Source: CAZQEZ01 sp964592475 (lineage in GTDB: Bacteria > Bacteroidota > Bacteroidia > Cytophagales > Cyclobacteriaceae). From it: a DNA stretch of 29,000 nucleotides. The position numbers were made by a program, and so were the translations under genes. The notes below the pieces were generated by a model. The model was not told the DNA's origin and did not search any database. It saw nothing but the letters and a program-made list of their open reading frames with translations. This document shows positions 10,301-17,050 of the stretch, piece by piece. Positions within the stretch are counted from its first letter, which is position 1; every line of letters begins with the position of its first letter. The stretch is taken from assembly GCA_964592475.1 (NCBI GenBank), contig CAZQEZ010000053.1, forward strand, positions 1 to 29,000, in the 5' to 3' direction.

Positions 10301-11582
10301 TACCAGCGTCACACCCAATAGAAAATGTATAAATCCTGACGGAGTATTGAGTGCGATAGTACAGCCCACGGATAGCTACACTGTAGAATGGTATGCGGGC
10401 AGCTCGATAGCAGGTACCCCACTTTACACGGGTATAACAATAGACAGCGTAAGCGGCGGCACCTACACGGCTCAGGCAATATTAGCCAGCGACCCCTTTT
10501 GCGTATCTCCACCGGTGACTGATAGCGTACCTGATATATTGGTTTATCCGGCATTTGATATAGAAATAGATGCCCCGGTAAGTAACTGTGACCTGACAAG
10601 ACCCAATGGACAGGCATCAGTAGAGAATATTGTACCCACGGCAACTTATACAGCAGAATGGGTGGAAGTAGCCACCAGTAATATAGTTACCACAGGATTA
10701 ATTGGTACAGAGTTGAGTGCTCAGGAGTACTCGATTACGCTACTGAATACATTTACCGGTTGCTCCACTACCAACAATGTACAAATACCGGAGCAATTAG
10801 AGGTGGTACCCGATCCTACAGTCACGGTGCTATCGGAAATGACTAGCTGTGAAACACCCAATGGCGCATTGGCAGCCGATGTAGAAGGCAATATTATCAG
10901 GTATGAATTTAATTGGTACGATGGCAGTGAAGAAAAATCAGCAGTAGATTACCTGGGTGATACCTACGAAGAATTAGACATTGGCAGTTACACGGTTAAA
11001 GCCTACGATTTGATAACTGGCTGCTGGTCAAATACAGTGACTGAAGACATACAGGATGGAAGAGAATATCCTCAAATTTTTGTAAGTGTTACCAATTCAG
11101 AATGTGAGCTGGATAATGGTACCGCAGCTTTAGCCATTGGTAATGGTGTAAATGCCGATATAGTAAACTGGTACAATGAAATGGATCAATATGAGGGAGT
11201 AACTATTTTTGACATTCCGGCAGGTATGTATGACCTGGAAGTAATCACTCCATTAGGTTGTAAGAGTACAGAAACCTTTGAAGTACCCACGGAAATAAAA
11301 ATCTACAACGGAGTATCGGCCAATGGTGACGGCCTCAACGAAGTATTTCAGCTAGACTGTATCGATTATTTCCCCGGAAATCTCGTGAAGATATTTAACA
11401 GAGCCGGCGAATTAGTTTATGAATCTACTAATTATGACAATCTTAACAATGCCTTTAGGGGCGAAGGTAACAGAGGTTTATACCTTGGTTCTGAGCAATT
11501 ACCGATTGGTACCTACTTTTTTGTTGTAGATCTAAAAGATGGTACTGAACTGCAGACCGGTTACCTAGAATTAGTAAGGTAA
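4326..11582 (+). CDS. Giant secreted repeat protein with type IX (CHU_C, type B) sorting domain
   Basis: 2418 residues, predicted cell-surface adhesin or matrix protein; the precise function is unknown. In order: Sec signal peptide (residues 1-19, cleavage before Gln20); an Asp/Cys motif at 28-53 with core DGRDNDGDGFVDC, of the kind that often opens Bacteroidota T9SS cargo; an FG-GAP/VCBS-like region with Ca-binding loops at about 196 (DFNQDG), 295 (DYDLDG), 396 (DFNGDG) and 448 (DVNGDG); a CARDB-like domain at about 572-678; 18 tandem repeats at about 680-2325; and a C-terminal domain at 2326-2418 that starts at the NGDGLNEVF motif and matches the gliding-motility-associated CHU_C type. That last domain predicts export by a type IX system and outer-surface attachment. 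The repeats resemble SprB-type repeats of the gliding adhesin but are longer. It is monocistronic by position. The convergent neighbour stops 8 bases beyond its own stop, with no terminator hairpin. Confidence 0.92.
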   Translation: MRLLYIAVFILFFLSKAFSQEGGIAGNCGDGRDNDGDGFVDCYDKDCIAELVCEDFFLNNDATCEVRPDSFPKFTIRKLWFTEKRSVTNHTTLIVGDIKGNDGIPEIIGTQRGEKSIRMFDGRNGDLIASKTLNYDWWFQEYLAMGRIGPDPACGMIFMGNHNRIFALDCDLNVVWQTGSGGIPHAYNNEPVVSLADFNQDGRAELYYYNEIRDALTGQIIVKGTGDWNRKGNVGSLAVDVNPASPGLELIMGLTIYNVDIATGNLTIWRDQSANYYPKLRTTGDNNNRNFISVADYDLDGTMDVIANGAIGSVVGASCVYYWNLGTDVVKTFETPNNWYQGTGRVNLANIDDIPGLNATFVTGTKLYALDENFDLKWDIDIQELSSGNTGSSVFDFNGDGKSEIVYRDERFLYILQDGVDGGGNPAGIIRQAFPCRSRTGREYPIVADVNGDGETEICIACQHPSEPDINPKETGQIVVFASDGERWVPARKMWNQHGYFNVNVNDDLTIPVEQQKHHLVFSDVLCELDASGNPIPGEVRPLNSFQNNSPYLDINGCPSYAAPDITFAEADIDINAPICPETNFSTSFYIKNNGDVPINDDLNITFYKGDPNAGGQKLNTQTLYVNRLLSGDSLLIDSVVVQGDGTAFDLYIWLNNPNTIKECSEDNNIAMSRVVPLPFNVEAVKIGDNFKCDPAFPDNGSAEAFVVDGTDSLTAGYTFYWYDAAVDTLESTGAIVGGLGNGSFYVRATNDAIGCGSDTATVTINTVFDVPVVNVTVKNAMTSCTNPNGELQAFVDENGFDASADYTFTWFEGTQVYVNQHSVGQIATGLEERTYLVLAQNATNGCSGVRTGTVPLDITYPDVDITGFTNITNCINPYGTMTAQATMSGAAGDPSFFTFRWFASNTDDPLTEIFSETGPDIDSLDAGFYTVKVLVDSTQCESIAQSQEIIDLTTIPAVNISLVSEKTSCIRPNGSLTATANGGTSGFDFEWFRGINTTITLTTPESTSGSNGSVAENLTDMFYTVRATETATGCFATDSMRVPENPLNITISNVNVIHQTMCLPRNGEAEAFASGGSTGQYDYYWFDSNPGINPDTTMADFIGQQYTGLRAGNYWVVAADRQERCYSPPSLVTINPPAPLPDVNFAVTPNATCDPARPTGAVTATVVTGSNSDYSFRWFEGQTTNNSFRLPNASIPTAQTIGPNQETLIQVPDQIYTVRLQNNTTNCNDTAVVVVPTGPPPTITVTANSQDVDACIPPDGEVSANVGSNTSDYTFNWYQGTAIKATPDFTGSNETGLRQGDYTVQAISNLNGCESDPLTVNVGYISGITDISLVSDVLNDCVLTNGNIAASVTGGSGSFTYEWFVGPDTIPGNLVETSLTLNGYGIGTYTIKVTDTNTGCIEIDTASILTTEVVPIVNASATDATLCPANGTITAEVTNLGGIYTQADYSFYWFEGTNFVVDLADPDGFLEDYDVRDVSNLPAGDYTVIASQNYGDCRSVPVTVKVNEIAAPPAIAFASIANENCAAPFNGEITASASTSNGQPEPGSGYDFSWYNGRVTSLTGSSTALPSTGNNVMDHTLTGQDGDQYYAVIVTNQNTNCIDTADYRLLNDLENPFFVSHDKNDLTVCGTLGDIEITGLSVGTPTDYTYSWRAIDAASPPLPDVDETLANLDTGSYFVSAVYNVNRCPTNTMEVRIEDLLEYPAASLHLVQPQMSLNPGFLTGEIAADAIEQDGTVELYDFDWHFGSIPNSIIQTLNNTVDTLINRVEGDYHVIARNTTSNCRDTASMNLPLLPPTPEIIEVTVNHKTWCTPDNGSLLVDSLLLDGGGDDLSNYEFYWYQDTYVEDISQADFVTSTPALTGLREGTYYIVARHQDLWVQSNPYQIVIEDQSVIPQIALARRLPQTSCNPDPSGHNGLLRININGGVSPAAFNITWYASSNTSGSVLSSTDTTASGLTNRNYTVEVVNATTGCLDSATFFVPSDTPEVGLLTSVTPNRKCINPDGVLSAIVQPTDSYTVEWYAGSSIAGTPLYTGITIDSVSGGTYTAQAILASDPFCVSPPVTDSVPDILVYPAFDIEIDAPVSNCDLTRPNGQASVENIVPTATYTAEWVEVATSNIVTTGLIGTELSAQEYSITLLNTFTGCSTTNNVQIPEQLEVVPDPTVTVLSEMTSCETPNGALAADVEGNIIRYEFNWYDGSEEKSAVDYLGDTYEELDIGSYTVKAYDLITGCWSNTVTEDIQDGREYPQIFVSVTNSECELDNGTAALAIGNGVNADIVNWYNEMDQYEGVTIFDIPAGMYDLEVITPLGCKSTETFEVPTEIKIYNGVSANGDGLNEVFQLDCIDYFPGNLVKIFNRAGELVYESTNYDNLNNAFRGEGNRGLYLGSEQLPIGTYFFVVDLKDGTELQTGYLELVR
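6363..11300 (+). repeat. 18 tandem Ig-like/SprB-like protein repeats (about 91 residues each)
   Basis: These are degenerate protein-level repeats inside the giant surface protein. The shared pattern is: hydrophobic strand, Cys followed by Pro-Asn-Gly or Asp-Gly, a strand with alternating Ala/Thr, an aromatic-x-aromatic-x-Trp strand (TFTWF, EFNWY, DYYWF), a variable loop, a Leu-x-x-Gly-x-Tyr-Thr-Val strand, then Gly-Cys or Asn-Cys and a closing strand. I count 18 copies, giving a mean of 91 residues over residues 680-2325. Sixteen copies carry exactly two cysteines at the same two places. Copies 12 and 13 carry one each. The copies are well diverged at the DNA level, with no long identical blocks, so the array looks old and not freshly amplified. 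Confidence 0.85.
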
Positions 11583-11590
11583 GTCAAGAT

Positions 11591-13393
11591 TTATTGATCG
11601 CTATCAACTTCAATGCCCATTTTGTGCATCAAAATGCTGGCATTGAAGCTTTCGGTTACACCTTTGTGTATTTTGTAATCGAAATATAGTTCTCCATTTT
11701 GTAAAGCACTTTCAAAGCTATAATTTAAAACTCTTTCCAGGTTTTGTTCCATCACTGACAACTCCAGGTCATGGGTAGATACCATACCGGTTAAATCTTT
11801 GTCATGGAGCTGTTTTACCAGTGCCATGGCTCCTTTATGTCTATCTTTTGAATTTGTACCTTTGAGCAATTCGTCAAGCATAAAAAATACATTTATCTTA
11901 CTTTTTGGAATTAAATCAAGGAGTTGTTTTATACGTTTCAATTCTGCATAAAATGACGATATATTTTCTTCCAGATTATCTTGAGTGCGCATGCTGGTAA
12001 ATACTAAAAATGGTGATGTCTGAAATTGTTTTGCACAAACCGGTGCACCCAGTTGAGCTAGTATTAAATTGGTGCCTACGGTACGTAAAAATGTACTTTT
12101 ACCCGCCATATTTGACCCGGTTACTAAGATGATGTTATTTTCGGGCGTAATCTTAAAATTATTATTTACTCGATTTTCCGGTTTTATTAAGGGGTGTCCC
12201 ATATTTTGAGCATCAAAATAATTGCCATCGCTTTTAATCACCGGGTAAGTATATTCAGGATGAGCATGTGAAAATGCCGCAATACAATTGATAAATTCAA
12301 ACTCGTTAATTACTTCAAACCATTTTTCGATGTATTGCTTGCTCCTGCTTTTCCAGTTTTCGGCCATTTTGAGCAGCCGCAGGTCCAGCATAAAAATAAC
12401 ATTGAGCATCCAGTAAAACATGTTGCCACGGCTTGCCAGCAAGTAAATGATATCCTTTAATTTTTTTATAGCTTTGCTGGCTTTTATTTCTTCATTCATC
12501 AGCTGAGCTTGAAGCTGGTTTAGTTGCTCACTTTTAAAATTGCTCTTTTCTATTTTTTCAATTAATAATTCGTAAGCAGCTAAAGCTTTAGCGCTTTCGT
12601 CTGTTTTTTCAGTAGTTTCTTGTAGTTTTTTATTATAGGTAAATAACACAATTGCATTAATAAAAGTAACATAAATAAATGTCATAAAAGTTACTTCACC
12701 CAGCGACCATAATACAATAATACTAATGGCTACTATTGATAATAGATTGCTCACGATAAAATTGACAGCTTTATTTTTAATCAGGTTCTCTGCATTGATC
12801 CAACCGAAAAAAGTTTTATTATAATTTTGCTCCTCTTTATAATGCTTTCCCAATGCAATAAACTCTTGCACCCAATCAATATCAGTAGATAATTCCTTAC
12901 TTGACTGTTGATACTGCTCTATTTGTGAGAGATCAAATGGATATTGAAGATATTGGCCCAGCTTTTCCCGGCCAGAAGCTGTGCTGGTATGATTAAGTAA
13001 TTGAAATAAGCTATTTTGTCCAAAAACATCCAGATCATTCGCGTAATAATGAGTATTATTTAAAAACTCTTCACCGGTATTGAGCCCTTTAAGATTTACC
13101 CGCACGCGTTGAATAGCAGCATCATTTATTTGACTAAGAAAATTATTATGATTGCGTGCAAAGGTGGTTTTGTTATGGCGTTTGATTAGCCAGCCAAAAA
13201 TAATAGCTGTGATGAAAAGGCAGATAAAAACCAGCCAACTCTGCCTGGCATTGGCAAAGTAAATGATAGCGATTACACCGATTATAAATACCGTAAATCT
13301 GGCAATGGATAATCGATTTGCCGCTGAAGATAGATTTCTAGCTTTTGTTTGAAAGTTGTCTCTTCTTTGCTGATATATTTTTTGAATATTCAT
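11591..13393 (-). CDS. Membrane-anchored MutS-family ATPase
   Basis: A 600-residue protein with the C-terminal MutS core and clamp/ATPase domain but no mismatch-recognition domain. ATPase motifs are complete: Walker A GSNMAGKST (426-434), Walker B FFMLDELLKGTN (Asp507-Glu508) and the STHD signature (539-542). The N-terminal half carries hydrophobic helices at about residues 33-68 (probably two) and about 210-253 (two), so the protein should sit in the cytoplasmic membrane. Residues 258-300 are charged and probably helical. This differs from canonical MutS (about 850 residues, soluble) and from MutS2, because no Smr domain is present. Membrane-embedded MutS homologues of this size occur in Bacteroidota; I know of no established function and mismatch repair should not be assumed. 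The gene starts 5 bases after the FadN-like gene and is probably co-transcribed with it. Confidence 0.85.
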   Translation of the reverse strand: MNIQKIYQQRRDNFQTKARNLSSAANRLSIARFTVFIIGVIAIIYFANARQSWLVFICLFITAIIFGWLIKRHNKTTFARNHNNFLSQINDAAIQRVRVNLKGLNTGEEFLNNTHYYANDLDVFGQNSLFQLLNHTSTASGREKLGQYLQYPFDLSQIEQYQQSSKELSTDIDWVQEFIALGKHYKEEQNYNKTFFGWINAENLIKNKAVNFIVSNLLSIVAISIIVLWSLGEVTFMTFIYVTFINAIVLFTYNKKLQETTEKTDESAKALAAYELLIEKIEKSNFKSEQLNQLQAQLMNEEIKASKAIKKLKDIIYLLASRGNMFYWMLNVIFMLDLRLLKMAENWKSRSKQYIEKWFEVINEFEFINCIAAFSHAHPEYTYPVIKSDGNYFDAQNMGHPLIKPENRVNNNFKITPENNIILVTGSNMAGKSTFLRTVGTNLILAQLGAPVCAKQFQTSPFLVFTSMRTQDNLEENISSFYAELKRIKQLLDLIPKSKINVFFMLDELLKGTNSKDRHKGAMALVKQLHDKDLTGMVSTHDLELSVMEQNLERVLNYSFESALQNGELYFDYKIHKGVTESFNASILMHKMGIEVDSDQ

Positions 13394-13398
13394 CTTAG

Positions 13399-15540
13399 TT
13401 ATTTGCCTCTTAAAATTTTATTTATTCGCTTTAATGTGTATTGCTCTCCGCATAATTGCAAAAATGTCTCTTTCTCCAGGCTTAACAATTGCTGCTCAGG
13501 CAGTAGTGTATTAAAAGCAACATTACCTCCTGAAAAAACATAGGCTGCGCGTTTGATAAGTTTTACCTGCTTTTTACTCCAATGGTTATTTTTTTTATTA
13601 CTATCTATATAATCATTCAATTTTGTAATGCCTTCATTTCCAGCTACTGAAACATGAGTTGCTTCTGGCTTTTTGTAGCCCTTACTCAATGATAAACATA
13701 ATTTTTTGGCATTATGCAATAAATAGTCACGATTAGCAATAACGGGTGCATCATAGGACAATATTCCTGATTTTTTAGCTTCATTTGCTGTATCATTTAT
13801 ATTACCTGATGCAATATTTTCAAATAGACTTATAAATTTCGGCCAGTTTCTTTCCTTTACATATGGTTCGGCTCGCAGGGTAAGTTCTTTACTACCACCG
13901 CCACCTGGTATTAATCCAGCATTTACTTCAACTAAACCTACACGAGCAAAATTATGAGCTACCACTTTTGAATTTAAATGCAGGAGCATTTCAGTGCCGC
14001 CTCCGATAGTATAGCCTTGACATGCCATTACCACCGGCACAGGAGCATATTTCAATTGCATTAATCTATTTTGAAAAGACTCGATCATGTAAGTAATATG
14101 CTGATAATCTTTTTCTATGGCACTCATAAAAAGTAGGCCTAAATTGACACCTACGGTAAAATTAAGACCATTATTACTAACTACAATTCCCTGATAACCA
14201 TCAGAAGCGATTTGTATAATTTCATCAATACCATCTAAAGCATCCTGATCCATCATGTTCAACTTGCTATGAAACTCCAGGTTTAGAATACCACTGCCCA
14301 CATCAGTAATTGTTGCCTCAGGCCGGTGCCAAAGTACTCTTTCAGGTTTAAAATCGGATAGATGCACAGGAAGGCGTGATAAGGACAAGTGCCAGTTGTT
14401 TGTATCAATAGATTTTTTGCCAGAAGCCTCCCACCGATAAAAGTGTCTATTGGATTGATTAAGGCGATAAACCCATTCTGCGGGCGCCAAATCAAGCGCC
14501 TCCATTTCAGGCAATACATGACCGAGAAGCCACTTATTCCATAATTCAAAAGGACCTCGAGGCCACTGCCAGGCGTATTTATAAACCGCATCTACCTTGT
14601 CAATGCTTAAGTTAAAATCTTTGATCAGATAACTGGCCCCTTGAAAAACCTGGTAGAAGAAATATCGGCTAAATTCACCTTGATGATTTTCCAGGAGCAA
14701 AAGCTTTTTTAGCCTTTCGTCAGCTTCGGGTTCTTTTTTGATGGCAGTCAGTGTAGCCTTAGGTTTCAATCTTTTTATTCGACTTACTTGCCTTTGTAAA
14801 TGTGCATGTTTTAAGTTGGCTAAGTATTTATATCTTTTTAAAATAGTTTGTAGCTGGTCTTCATTTTGGTGAAGTAGTTTTAGGTAAGGATTATCAAGAA
14901 ACGAATTTATAATTCCTATTGGCAAAAATCCGGTACTTCTGCCCAAAAGTTGTTCTAATTCGAAGGGTTTTATTTTGTGAATATGTGCTTGCCAAAGGGC
15001 CAAATAATGAAATTGTAAGCCTGCTGCCAGGCTAAAATAGCGGTCATGATACGTACTTATGCAAAAGCAGCCAATCTTTTGAAGGATTGTAATTAAATAT
15101 ACTGATGCGTTTGATTCATGGTTGCCTACAATTTCGGCAAAGGGATAATTTTTATAATCATCAAAAAAAATTAACCCTGCCGCGTTATCATTATAAAGCC
15201 AATGTTCAATTCGTGAGGGTGCCATGCCTATCCAACCCGCCGCTATGTTTTTGTTTGCCGTATACAGCTTATTAATTAATTCACCATTACTCCAGGTAGT
15301 ATTATCTACCACATAATGATCTTCTATTGCTAATTCATTTAAATCTGTGCTATGAAAATAAACCAATGACATAGCAGCTTCATTTAAATGCTTTGAAAGA
15401 AATAATTTCGCGGAAGCCACTTTTTTACTATCCTCCGAAAAAAGTGTACAGCTATAATTATTTATAGCCAAAAAAGCAGCTAACGATAAGCCGGGAATTT
15501 CAAGGCCTACAATGATAAATTTAGTAGATTCGTTTGGCAT
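13399..15540 (-). CDS. FadN-like fusion: degenerate 3-hydroxyacyl-CoA dehydrogenase plus enoyl-CoA hydratase domain
   Basis: 713 residues in the domain order of B. subtilis FadN (dehydrogenase first, hydratase last), the reverse of E. coli FadB. The hydratase/crotonase half (about residues 420-640) keeps the oxyanion-hole glycines and both usual glutamates: IGGGTE (Glu517) and GLVEVNAG (Glu538), followed by LIPGGGG. The dehydrogenase half is eroded. The Rossmann loop reads GLEIPG (12-17) instead of GxGxxG. The catalytic His motif HFFNP is replaced by IFFDD near residue 130. The Asn of the usual D-x-P-x-F-x-x-N-R segment cannot be found. A later WPRGPFELWNKW segment still aligns with the 3HCDH C-terminal domain. 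I infer an enoyl-CoA hydratase-like protein with a non-catalytic dehydrogenase scaffold, possibly structural or regulatory in fatty-acid breakdown. It is the first gene of a unit with the MutS-like gene. Confidence 0.8.
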   Translation of the reverse strand: MPNESTKFIIVGLEIPGLSLAAFLAINNYSCTLFSEDSKKVASAKLFLSKHLNEAAMSLVYFHSTDLNELAIEDHYVVDNTTWSNGELINKLYTANKNIAAGWIGMAPSRIEHWLYNDNAAGLIFFDDYKNYPFAEIVGNHESNASVYLITILQKIGCFCISTYHDRYFSLAAGLQFHYLALWQAHIHKIKPFELEQLLGRSTGFLPIGIINSFLDNPYLKLLHQNEDQLQTILKRYKYLANLKHAHLQRQVSRIKRLKPKATLTAIKKEPEADERLKKLLLLENHQGEFSRYFFYQVFQGASYLIKDFNLSIDKVDAVYKYAWQWPRGPFELWNKWLLGHVLPEMEALDLAPAEWVYRLNQSNRHFYRWEASGKKSIDTNNWHLSLSRLPVHLSDFKPERVLWHRPEATITDVGSGILNLEFHSKLNMMDQDALDGIDEIIQIASDGYQGIVVSNNGLNFTVGVNLGLLFMSAIEKDYQHITYMIESFQNRLMQLKYAPVPVVMACQGYTIGGGTEMLLHLNSKVVAHNFARVGLVEVNAGLIPGGGGSKELTLRAEPYVKERNWPKFISLFENIASGNINDTANEAKKSGILSYDAPVIANRDYLLHNAKKLCLSLSKGYKKPEATHVSVAGNEGITKLNDYIDSNKKNNHWSKKQVKLIKRAAYVFSGGNVAFNTLLPEQQLLSLEKETFLQLCGEQYTLKRINKILRGK

Positions 15541-15681
15541 AAAATAAAATCGGGAACAGTTAGATTAATTACTTGTTTGTTTTGATGATGTCAAAAGAAT
15601 AATTTAAAGTATTTCAATACAAATTAAATTACTGGATTCGCTAAATTATGGTAATTATTTTTTAATCCTTTAAGGTAAGTT

Positions 15682-16713
15682 ATGTTTTTTGAGAATCTAT
15701 CTCTCACCTGGGCAATTATTGTATTTATAATTTCTGCTGCAGTAATCGCTTTTGCAGGTGTACGTTTAACCAGAGCCGCTGATCAACTGGCTGACCTTAC
15801 CGGAATGGGAGAGGCTTTATTTGGTGCCATATTTTTAGGGGGTGTTACCTCATTGCCTGGCATAGTTACTTCTGTGACGGCTGCCTTTAATTTATATCCC
15901 GAATTGGCGGTGAGTAATGCCATTGGAGGCATAGCAGCGCAAACCGTTTTTTTATCTATTGCTGATATTAGCTATACCAAAGCCAACCTGGAACATGCAG
16001 CAGCTTCATTTGCCAATCTTATGCAAGGGGTTATGCTTATAGTCTTGCTTTCATTCATTATTTTATTAACTACAGGACCTGAGTTGGATATATTTGGAGT
16101 GCACCCAGGATCTGTAATATTATTGCTGGCTTATGTGGCTGGCACAAAACTAATCTCTAGTGCCAAAAAAGTGCCCATGTGGCGGCCTCGTGATACAATA
16201 TACACGGTTGAGGATGTTCCGCAGGATGATAATTTGAATAAATTGAGTTTGAAAAAAACCATTTTTGTTTTTTTGTTTTTAGCGTTAGTAGTAGCAATAG
16301 CAGGATATGCTGTGGCTAAAACAGGTATTGTTATTTCCGAATCCACCGGGCTTTCAGCTACTTTGGTAGGTAGCTTATTTACCGCCATTGCCACTTCACT
16401 ACCAGAGCTAATCGTATCAGTAGCAGCTGTGCGCCAAGGTGCAGTTACTTTGGCAGTAGCTAATGTAATTGGTGGCAACACTTTTGATATGTTATTTATA
16501 GCTTTTTCTGATTTTGCTTACTTAAAAGGGTCTATCTACCACGCTTTATCAGCCAATCAGGAATTTATCATTAGCATGACAATTATTATGACTTCAATTA
16601 CTTTATTAGGGCTACTGCATCGACAACAAAAAGGACCTATAAAAATTGGTTGGGAAAGCTTGCTGGTTTTAATAATTTTTATACTTGGATACTTGTATAT
16701 ATTTTTTAATTAA
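15682..16713 (+). CDS. CaCA-superfamily sodium/calcium exchanger-like membrane protein
   Basis: A 343-residue integral membrane protein with about ten hydrophobic helices and the duplicated alpha-repeat arrangement of Ca2+/cation antiporters. The second repeat is canonical: TAIATSLPELIVS with Glu242, followed by VANVIGGNTFDML. The first repeat reads GGVTSLPGIVTS, with Gly60 where the ion-binding glutamate normally stands, followed by SNAIGGIAAQTVF. A hydrophilic loop at about residues 160-190 separates the halves. By family it should exchange a divalent cation for Na+ or H+ across the inner membrane, but the missing glutamate makes the ion and stoichiometry uncertain. The start ATG lies in a 141-bp spacer that diverges from the FadN-like gene. 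A small lipoprotein frame begins 3 bases after the stop. Confidence 0.85.
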   Translation: MFFENLSLTWAIIVFIISAAVIAFAGVRLTRAADQLADLTGMGEALFGAIFLGGVTSLPGIVTSVTAAFNLYPELAVSNAIGGIAAQTVFLSIADISYTKANLEHAAASFANLMQGVMLIVLLSFIILLTTGPELDIFGVHPGSVILLLAYVAGTKLISSAKKVPMWRPRDTIYTVEDVPQDDNLNKLSLKKTIFVFLFLALVVAIAGYAVAKTGIVISESTGLSATLVGSLFTAIATSLPELIVSVAAVRQGAVTLAVANVIGGNTFDMLFIAFSDFAYLKGSIYHALSANQEFIISMTIIMTSITLLGLLHRQQKGPIKIGWESLLVLIIFILGYLYIFFN

Positions 16714-16716
16714 TCG

Positions 16717-16961
16717 ATGAGAAATCTGATCTTTCTAGCTTTATTATTTTGCAGCTGTAATCGTGATATAGGAGTTGAAGACTTAATTAGTGAGGTAACT
16801 TATATAATGCAAAAGAGAAAATGATAGAAATGAAGAAGGGGCAAGAAACAACCCAATTGGTTGATTATATATTGCTGGATTTTAACCCATTATTTTCTTA
16901 TGATGACCAATTATCAATATTGGTACAAGATTTACGTGAGATTATTAACTACTATCAATAA
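16717..16961 (+). pseudogene. Small lipoprotein gene split by a one-base frameshift
   Basis: Frame one (16717-16824, 35 residues) starts with a lipoprotein-like signal, MRNLIFLALLFCSC, with Cys14 as the candidate lipidated residue. It runs into TGA at 16822-16824. A second frame (16821-16961, 46 residues) begins with the ATG that overlaps that stop and ends at TAA. One extra A in the A-run at 16818-16821 would join them into a single 81-residue lipoprotein with no other change. Alternatives are two translationally coupled micro-ORFs (ATGA overlap) or a programmed frameshift. The spacing of 3 bases to the exchanger gene argues for an operon. I do not recognise the family. The lipobox is atypical, with Phe at -3. 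Confidence 0.5.
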
Positions 16962-17050
16962 AAGGATTTTATTTTTACATTTTAAAAAATTCATTACTAT
17001 AAATAGATAGGCTTACAAACTAAGCTATACTTCCGGAACGTTGTGTAAAT

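Noticed and set aside
6363..11300. Recent amplification or a DNA-level tandem repeat in the giant gene
   Set aside because: The repeats are recognisable only as protein; I see no long identical DNA blocks between copies.
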